9,154 bases of DNA from an uncultured Alphaproteobacteria bacterium. Its GTDB lineage: Bacteria > Pseudomonadota > Alphaproteobacteria > Rs-D84. A program made the position numbers and the translations under genes. Where the stretch lies: the NCBI GenBank assembly GCA_937900435.1, contig CALCEG010000021.1, forward strand, positions 1 to 9,154, written 5' to 3'. The notes under the pieces are model-generated. The model did no database searches, was not told the DNA's origin, and saw only the letters and a list, made by a program, of their open reading frames with translations. This document shows, piece by piece, positions 1 through 4,129 of this stretch (positions are counted from its first letter, which is position 1; every line of letters starts with the position of its first letter).

Positions 1-3
1 GCA

Positions 4-69
4 CTGGATTCCCGCCTTCGCGGGAATGACGAGGGTGTGTGGGCGGGGCCCGATACGCGGGAATGACGA
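4..69. repeat. REP-like palindromic element with a second half-site
   Basis: ATTCCCGC (8-15) and GCGGGAAT (20-27) form a perfect 8-bp stem around a CTTC loop. The 13 bases GCGGGAATGACGA (20-32) recur at 57-69. Short GC-rich palindromes of the form GGATTCCCGC...GCGGGAATGAC are common intergenic repeats in alphaproteobacterial genomes (established knowledge). Here the element is far more GC-rich than the genes that follow. The second half-site lacks a matching left arm, so it may be a degenerate second copy. It could act as a 3' transcript end for a gene lying to the left, but it has no T-run immediately after the stem. Confidence 0.7.
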
Positions 70-111
70 AGTGAGGAGTGGGGTGCAAAAAAACTAACAA
101 ATTTTTTTTGT

Positions 112-162
112 AAAAAAAATATAATTTTTGTCTTTACATACTTATAAAATATTTGCTATATT
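112..162 (+). promoter_or_regulatory. Putative sigma-70 promoter of gene 1 with UP-like A/T tracts
   Basis: TTTACA (133-138) and TATATT (157-162) each match the consensus at 5 of 6 positions. The spacer is 18 bp and the -10 is preceded by TGC, giving an extended TGnTATATT. The expected start is near 169, leaving a leader of about 20 bases before the ATG at 190. Upstream, ATTTTTTTT-GT-AAAAAAAAT (101-120) and the following AT stretch sit where an UP element would lie. The region is so AT-rich that chance matches are a real possibility. Confidence 0.5.
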
Positions 163-189
163 TCGAACAGTGGAAAGGAAGAAGGAATA

Positions 190-1659
190 ATGAAAAAAGT
201 TTCGGTGGGTGTTTTCGCTATCTTGACTGCTTTTGTAGTGGTAAAATCGGGGCGTGCAGACATTGCATCTCAGGGTTATGTTGATAGTCAGGTTTATCAC
301 TTGTCCTCCAAAGAATACGTCGATACAAACTTCCAAAATTTAAATAAAAAAGTTACTTCCGATAATTATGAACAGTTGGTTGAAGATGATGAAATTCCTA
401 TGACAGATTTATACACGTCGTTGGAATATGTCGATTCGCAAAATGCATTGGATGAAAAGGTCGCGAATAAGCTTGGTCTGATGGCACCACGGCCAATTAA
501 ATTCGGGGGTCAAAAGGATGGGACTTTTGCGGAGTGGTTTGACTCTAAGGTTCAAGATCCGCTGAATAAATACCCTTCTGCATCAGCGACAAAGACAATG
601 ATTGAAGAAGCCTTAGGGGATTTGTCTTATAATACAGCACCAACGCCTTCGACGACTGTTACAAAACCAATGAGCTTTGTTTCTGAGATTTCTCAAATGA
701 ATGGATTAATTTCCCCGATTGAAGCTAGTTTTTTGTCGTCGCTTGATACTGATGTTGAAACCGAGCTTATGAATGCGCCAACAGGTAAAGCGGTTAAAGA
801 TTATGTTAATGAAAAAATTTCTGATATCGGTGGGGATATTGGTAATGCTTATCAGTTGAAGTCTGAAAAGTTGAAATCAACGGATTCTGATACCAGAATA
901 ACCGAAGATAATAAGGATGATCTGTATCCTTCGGTTGCTAAAACGACTGATATTGTGAAGAATGCTATTTTGGATTTGGATTCGGGGCCATTTGGTGAAC
1001 AGGGGAGTTTTATTGCAGCTGTTCATCAGCAAGATGGTGAGTTGGGGGCAAGGGCGGAGCCGTTTGTAACTGTGATAAATGATTCTACAAAAGACAGTGT
1101 TGTTGCGCCACAGACAAAGGCGGTAAAAGCGTATGTTGATGCGCAGGATGCTTTGTTTGTAAAAAAGACGGATGCAACTGTTGATGCGGTTGGTGGTACT
1201 GAAGGGACTTTTATTTCAGGTGTCGGTCAGTCGAATGGTGTGTTGGGGGCAAAGGCGGGGACGTTTGTAAGTGATATTAGTAAAAATTCAAGCAGTGTTG
1301 TCGCGCCACAGACAAAGGCGGTTGTGGAATATGCAGAAGCTAAAGCAAATAAAGTTGAAAAGGTTGAAGAATACGAAGACTTGACGACAGGAAATAAAGA
1401 AACGTTCTATCCATCTGTTGCGTTGGCTGAATATATTGCACAAGAAGCTGCCAAGGCCGCCATCGCGCAATTACAGGCGATTGTTAATGTTCCTGCGAAA
1501 TGTGCACAAGCTGAAAAATATTGTGTCTTGACAACAAATGGAACAGATTTTGTGTGGGAAGTTATCGAACGCAGTACCAGTGAAGATTTTCCAGAGCCAT
1601 CTGTTAGTACAGATGCAAATGCGGAACGTATGAAGGTTTATCCCATAACGAATCAGTAA
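190..1659 (+). CDS. Exported repeat protein with phage-fibre-like YVD/APQTKAV modules
   Basis: This is a 489-residue protein of unknown function. A Sec signal peptide covers residues 1-23 (basic MKK, hydrophobic core, cleavage after G-R-A), so the mature protein begins DIASQGYVDSQV. The ATG is supported by a purine-rich Shine-Dalgarno region at 172-187 and by the signal peptide. The mature part is acidic and repetitive. Y-V-D/N motifs recur near residues 30, 43, 80, 205 and 315. Blocks of the form F-(V/I)-x-x-(I/V)-x-Q-x-(N/D)-G-x-L...A-P-x-(T)-K-A-V-x-x-Y start near 162, 273 and 340, with a degenerate one near 112. A Y-P-S-V-A element occurs at 246 and 407. The C-terminal 60 residues hold the only cysteines of the mature chain (438, 445), which could form a disulphide. 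No membrane anchor or autotransporter barrel is visible. The gene stands alone, with its own promoter, tandem TAA stops and a terminator. The modules resemble phage tail-fibre repeats in style only. Function is not assigned. Confidence 0.85.
   Translation: MKKVSVGVFAILTAFVVVKSGRADIASQGYVDSQVYHLSSKEYVDTNFQNLNKKVTSDNYEQLVEDDEIPMTDLYTSLEYVDSQNALDEKVANKLGLMAPRPIKFGGQKDGTFAEWFDSKVQDPLNKYPSASATKTMIEEALGDLSYNTAPTPSTTVTKPMSFVSEISQMNGLISPIEASFLSSLDTDVETELMNAPTGKAVKDYVNEKISDIGGDIGNAYQLKSEKLKSTDSDTRITEDNKDDLYPSVAKTTDIVKNAILDLDSGPFGEQGSFIAAVHQQDGELGARAEPFVTVINDSTKDSVVAPQTKAVKAYVDAQDALFVKKTDATVDAVGGTEGTFISGVGQSNGVLGAKAGTFVSDISKNSSSVVAPQTKAVVEYAEAKANKVEKVEEYEDLTTGNKETFYPSVALAEYIAQEAAKAAIAQLQAIVNVPAKCAQAEKYCVLTTNGTDFVWEVIERSTSEDFPEPSVSTDANAERMKVYPITNQ
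1003..1335 (+). repeat. Tandem protein repeat within gene 1 (period about 66 residues)
   Basis: Residues 272-318 and 339-382 are two clear copies of one unit. Each starts G-(S/T)-F-I, runs through G-x-L-G-A-(R/K)-A-x-x-F-V, and ends V-V-A-P-Q-T-K-A-V. The APQTK motifs lie 66 residues (198 bases) apart, and the DNA around GCGCCACAGACAAAGGCGG is identical in both copies, at 1105 and 1303. More diverged copies can be seen at residues 161-208 and about 110-140. The DNA-level identity suggests fairly recent duplication or gene conversion. Confidence 0.7.
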
Positions 1660-1684
1660 TAATGCAATAAATATTGTGATAGGT

Positions 1685-1730
1685 AAAAAGTGCGGTTATT
1701 CGATTTAAACCGCACTTTTTTATTTTTTTT
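1685..1730 (+). terminator. Rho-independent terminator of gene 1
   Basis: GTGCGGTT (1690-1697) pairs exactly with AACCGCAC (1708-1715). The stem is extended by five A:T pairs (1685-1689 with 1716-1720), the loop is 10 bases, and a T-rich tract follows to 1730. It begins 25 bases after the gene 1 stop codon and isolates that gene from the promoter of the next one. Confidence 0.92.
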
Positions 1731-1734
1731 GTCA

Positions 1735-1769
1735 TATAATTTGACTAAAATTTTAAATTATAGTATAAT
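1735..1769 (+). promoter_or_regulatory. Near-consensus sigma-70 promoter of gene 2 overlapping an inverted repeat
   Basis: TTGACT (1741-1746) and TATAAT (1764-1769) match the consensus at 5/6 and 6/6, with the optimal 17-bp spacer. Transcription should start near 1776. That leaves about 20 bases before the ATG at 1797 and includes the Shine-Dalgarno GGAGAGG (1785-1791). The promoter overlaps the inverted repeat TATAATTT (1735-1742) / AAATTATA (1755-1762), with AAAATTTT between the arms, so a repressor could occupy the -35 and spacer. That last point is inference. Confidence 0.8.
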
Positions 1770-1796
1770 GTGTTTTGTATATTTGGAGAGGATGAA

Positions 1797-2648
1797 ATGT
1801 TTACCAAAAAAGATTTGTTTTTACTGGTTCTCACGTTGGCGGTGGTTGTTGTGCCGAATGCATTTGCAAACATTCCATCAACTGCATATATGGAAGATTA
1901 TGTAGCCACTGAAATTGGTAAATTACCCGCCCAGCCGGTTGTTAATAATGCGACCCTGACTATTCAAAAAAATAGCACATCTGTCGGAACGTTTACAGCG
2001 AATCAATCGACTAATAAAACGATAAATATTACTGTCCCAACTGGTGCATTGGCATCTAAAGATTCTGTTACAACATCAGAGATTACAGATGGTACTATTG
2101 CGACAGTGGATATTGCTGATAATGCGATTACAACTGCTAAAATTGCTGATGGTACGATTGCGACAGCGGATATTGCTGATAATGCGATTACAACTGCTAA
2201 AATTAAGGATTTAAATGTAACTACTGCTAAAATTGCGGCCGATGCTGTTACGTCTGCTAAAATTGCTGATGGTACGATTGCGACAGCGGATATTGCTGAT
2301 AGTGCGATTACATCTGCTAAAATTGCAGATGCCACAATTACGAATGATGATATTGCAAAAAATGCTGCAATCGAGGCTTCAAAGATTAGTGGGTTGGCAA
2401 GGGTTGCGACGTCTGGTTCGTATGATGATTTGTCGGATAAACCATCGATTCCAAGTGCTTATACTCTGCCAGCTGCAACGATGACGAGTTTGGGGGGGGT
2501 AAAAATTGGTGGGAATATAGATGTAACAAATGATGGTACTGTTTCGGTAAAACCGGGGACACCATCAGCGCTGGGTGTTGTAAAGGTGGGGCAGATTCCA
2601 TCAGGGTCGGCAACATCAACAACGTATGCGACAATTTGGGTTGAATAG
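1797..2648 (+). CDS. Exported tail-fibre-like protein with ten decapeptide repeats
   Basis: This 283-residue protein is read from the ATG at 1797. An in-frame GTG at 1770 lies at or before the predicted transcription start and has no ribosome site, whereas GGAGAGG sits 5 bases before 1797. A Sec signal peptide covers residues 1-24 (cleavage after A-F-A), giving the mature start NIPSTAYMEDYV, which resembles that of gene 1. Residues 96-195 are ten tandem decapeptides of the form I-A-D-x-x-I-T-T-A-K. They are followed by ATSGSYDDLSDKPSIP (204-219), TSLGGVKIGG (230-239) and a second G-V-V-K-V-G at 260-265. Segments of the type S-G-x-Y-x-D-L-x-x-K-P-x-I-P and L-G-G-V-K-(I/V)-G are typical of phage tail fibres and related adhesive proteins (family knowledge), where the repeats are thought to form elongated beta-rich shafts. 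No phage gene is nearby and the signal peptide argues for a cellular exported protein. There are no cysteines after the signal and no anchor. The target is unknown. Confidence 0.85.
   Translation: MFTKKDLFLLVLTLAVVVVPNAFANIPSTAYMEDYVATEIGKLPAQPVVNNATLTIQKNSTSVGTFTANQSTNKTINITVPTGALASKDSVTTSEITDGTIATVDIADNAITTAKIADGTIATADIADNAITTAKIKDLNVTTAKIAADAVTSAKIADGTIATADIADSAITSAKIADATITNDDIAKNAAIEASKISGLARVATSGSYDDLSDKPSIPSAYTLPAATMTSLGGVKIGGNIDVTNDGTVSVKPGTPSALGVVKVGQIPSGSATSTTYATIWVE
2082..2381 (+). repeat. 30-bp coding tandem repeat (10 units) with a 60-bp higher order
   Basis: Ten in-frame 30-base units encode decapeptides that mostly alternate I-A-D-G-T-I-A-T-A-D and I-A-D-N-A-I-T-T-A-K, so the DNA shows a 60-base period. 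The 45-base segments starting at 2100 and 2160 differ at one base, and a third near-copy starts at 2280. The later units (2322-2381) are degenerate. High DNA identity makes slippage or unequal recombination, and so copy-number variation between strains, plausible. Confidence 0.9.
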
Positions 2649-2671
2649 TTTTGTTCTTTATTTCCCGACAG

Positions 2672-2693
2672 AAAAAGATTCTTGAATTTTTTT
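2672..2693 (+). terminator. Weak AT-rich hairpin with T-run after gene 2
   Basis: AAAAAGATT (2672-2680) can pair with AATTTTTTT (2685-2693) through one G-U wobble around a CTTG loop, and the right arm is itself a T-run. The stem has almost no G:C pairs, so termination would be inefficient. Read-through into tsaE is plausible. Confidence 0.3.
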
Positions 2694-2696
2694 ATC

Positions 2697-2720
2697 GCTG
2701 TGGCACAATGTGTCCACAGC
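2697..2720 (+). promoter_or_regulatory. Stem-loop directly upstream of the tsaE ribosome site
   Basis: GCTGTGG (2697-2703) pairs perfectly with CCACAGC (2714-2720). CAC/GTG inside can extend the stem past one unpaired T. The hairpin ends one base before GGAG (2722-2725), the Shine-Dalgarno sequence of tsaE, so it could affect translation or protect a processed 5' end. A weak promoter, TTGAAT (2682-2687) with CACAAT (2704-2709) at 16 bp, overlaps it. If that promoter is used, only part of the hairpin would be transcribed. The structure is seen in the sequence; the role is inferred. Confidence 0.45.
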
Positions 2721-2734
2721 TGGAGTTTTCATAA

Positions 2735-3148
2735 ATGAGCGAATTTATTCTGAATAATGTTGACGAATTGCGTGCCTGGGCGCGCGACTTTGCGCATACG
2801 CTGACTGCGCCAGTGGTTGTGGCGTTGCATGGGGATTTGGGAATGGGAAAGTCTGAAATCGCGCGCGCAATTATTCAGACTTTGCGTGGGGCAGATACTG
2901 TTGTGCCAAGTCCGACTTTTACAATCGTGCAATCTTATGACGGGATATCGCACTTTGATTTGTATCGCGTCCAAGATGTTTCTGAATTAACAGAAATTGG
3001 ATGTTTCATATCTGGATTAGAATATGCGATTGATAATGATATTACATTGATTGAATGGCCAGATATCGCAGAACATTGTTTGCCGAATAATGCAATTCAT
3101 ATTTTTATTTCTGAATATAACGATGGGCGAAAAATTATAGTGAAATAA
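2735..3148 (+). CDS. tsaE: TsaE (YjeE family), tRNA t6A37 biosynthesis ATPase
   Basis: TsaE is the small cytoplasmic ATPase that works with TsaB and TsaD to install N6-threonylcarbamoyl on A37 of ANN-decoding tRNAs. The 137-residue length is normal for the family. Family landmarks are present in order. The Walker A is GDLGMGKS (33-40), where most members have GKT. P-S-P-T-F (58-62) and H-F-D-L-Y-R (73-78) follow, and L-I-E-W-P-D (105-110) matches the conserved E-W motif (E107, W108). K39, S40 and D75 occupy the nucleotide and Mg sites. The ATG at 2735 follows GGAG with a 9-base gap. There is no signal peptide. The 5' part is richer in G+C than the neighbouring genes, and this is the only housekeeping gene in the window, isolated from its usual partners. 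It lies 86 bases after gene 2 and has at best a weak promoter of its own, so it may be co-transcribed with gene 2. Confidence 0.95.
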   Translation: MSEFILNNVDELRAWARDFAHTLTAPVVVALHGDLGMGKSEIARAIIQTLRGADTVVPSPTFTIVQSYDGISHFDLYRVQDVSELTEIGCFISGLEYAIDNDITLIEWPDIAEHCLPNNAIHIFISEYNDGRKIIVK

Positions 3149-3158
3149 TTTTTTCTCT

Positions 3159-3187
3159 TTGTTTACATATGTTTTTTGTGATATAAT
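3159..3187 (+). promoter_or_regulatory. Extended -10 promoter of the three-gene envelope operon
   Basis: TGATATAAT (3179-3187) is a perfect extended -10 (TGn-TATAAT). A weak -35, TTGTTT (3159-3164), lies 17 bp upstream. A better-looking TTTACA (3162-3167) is only 14 bp away and probably too close. Transcription would start near 3194, with the Shine-Dalgarno AGGGGGA at 3212-3218 before the ATG at 3223. ACATATGT (3165-3172) is a palindrome inside the spacer. No terminator separates this promoter from tsaE, so read-through is possible. Confidence 0.6.
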
Positions 3188-3222
3188 TAAGCGAAATAGA
3201 GTAAAAAACGTAGGGGGATTTT

Positions 3223-4107
3223 ATGAAAAAAAGTCTTTTGTTTGGTTTGTGTTTGTCTTCGCTGATGTTGGGTGATGGGTTTGCTGTGACCGCGCGCAAT
3301 GCGGTTAGTACTGGGATGAAACCTGTCAGCAGTGCTGGTGCGTCTGCCCGACAAAGACAAAGTGATTTTAAAACTGGGCCTATCAATTTAAATTCTGTGC
3401 CCAGTACGCCAAGTACACCATCAACCCCCAGCGAGCCTAGTGTGCCAAGTGAACCAACACCACCGGCGCCACCAGCGCCAGACCCAATGTTAGAAGAAAT
3501 TGCCAGACAACGTAATATATGTATGTCTAATAATGTGGGAATAAGTAATACTTTTGTTTGGGCGGATAGAAATTCAGATGTGTCAAATTATTCTTATATG
3601 GTCGAAAATGTTGAAAATCCAGCGAATAATGCTTGCTTTGTAAAGGTTGATATGCGGTCGTCTGATGGACGTATCGATATGTCTGATGTAAAGTCTAAGT
3701 ATTTTATTATGGGAAATGATATAACTTGTGGACAGTGGGTCGATGAAAAAATGCTGGAAGAACGTATTTTGGAAGCGACCAAGAAAGGACGTACGTGGGG
3801 GACAATCGCATCTGTTGTCGGTGGCGCAGGTGTCGGGGTCGCAGCAATGGAAACCTTTGGTAACAAGTTAATCGGTGGCAAGGTTATGGGACAGAAAGCA
3901 CTGGAAGGACAGGAGTTGTTGCGTTCGCAAATATTGGCGTTGCAAAAGTCGAATAAAACAGAATACGACAGAATTATTGCAGCCCTGGATACATTAGAGG
4001 CAGAATGTGCATCTGATGTTTGGAAAGGGGAAAATAAACCTACAGATTGTGATGCCACGACAAATCTGTTTATTGGGTTAAAGGCAAAGTTGGAAAATAA
4101 CAATTAA
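3223..4107 (+). CDS. Exported proline-rich glycine-zipper protein, operon gene 1
   Basis: This is a 294-residue protein of unknown family. The signal peptide spans residues 1-21 (cleavage after G-F-A), and the start is supported by AGGGGGA just upstream. The mature N-terminus (22-59) is basic and Ser/Ala-rich. A proline linker with the P-S-T/P-S-E-P pattern runs from 60 to 88. A compact domain with C100, C138 and C169 covers 90-190 and could hold disulphides. A glycine-rich hydrophobic segment (193-209, with S197/G201/G205 spaced as in a glycine zipper) is followed by N-K-L-I-G-G-K (214-220). A helical tail carries C262 and C276. The zipper followed by N-(K/R)-L-I resembles the C-terminal module of the two downstream proteins, which suggests a common membrane or assembly site. 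It is the first gene of a likely operon, 22 bases before the next start codon. Proline linkers often cross peptidoglycan or separate domains in envelope proteins, but whether this one does is unknown. Confidence 0.85.
   Translation: MKKSLLFGLCLSSLMLGDGFAVTARNAVSTGMKPVSSAGASARQRQSDFKTGPINLNSVPSTPSTPSTPSEPSVPSEPTPPAPPAPDPMLEEIARQRNICMSNNVGISNTFVWADRNSDVSNYSYMVENVENPANNACFVKVDMRSSDGRIDMSDVKSKYFIMGNDITCGQWVDEKMLEERILEATKKGRTWGTIASVVGGAGVGVAAMETFGNKLIGGKVMGQKALEGQELLRSQILALQKSNKTEYDRIIAALDTLEAECASDVWKGENKPTDCDATTNLFIGLKAKLENNN
3400..3486 (+). repeat. Proline-rich low-complexity linker coding segment
   Basis: This codes for residues 60-88 of the first operon protein: P-S-T-P units, then P-S-E-P/P-S-V-P, then P-P-A-P-P-A-P. 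It is locally C-rich compared with the AT-rich surroundings. The product would be an extended, stiff and unfolded spacer. Confidence 0.7.
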
Positions 4108-4129
4108 TTTAAAATAAAGGGCGCTGATT

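Noticed and set aside
1770..1796. Upstream GTG start for gene 2
   Set aside because: It overlaps the -10 region (TATAAT ends at 1769), so it lies before the expected transcript start. It also lacks a Shine-Dalgarno and would bury the signal peptide behind extra residues.
1690..1905. 71-residue frame overlapping the start of gene 2
   Set aside because: It starts inside the terminator stem and runs out of frame through the promoter and signal-peptide codons of gene 2.
2003..2335. Open antisense frame (110 residues, hydrophobic Ala/Ile/Val-rich) opposite the gene 2 repeats
   Set aside because: It is the mirror of the 30-base repeat: the repeat unit is a multiple of three and lacks stops on the other strand. 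No ribosome site or promoter is present.
2082..2381. 30-base periodicity suggesting a CRISPR array
   Set aside because: The units are directly adjacent with no unique spacers, stay in frame and encode a regular decapeptide repeat.
190..2648. Prophage remnant
   Set aside because: Fibre-like motifs occur, but both proteins have signal peptides and individual promoters, and there are no capsid, portal, terminase, tail-sheath or integrase genes.
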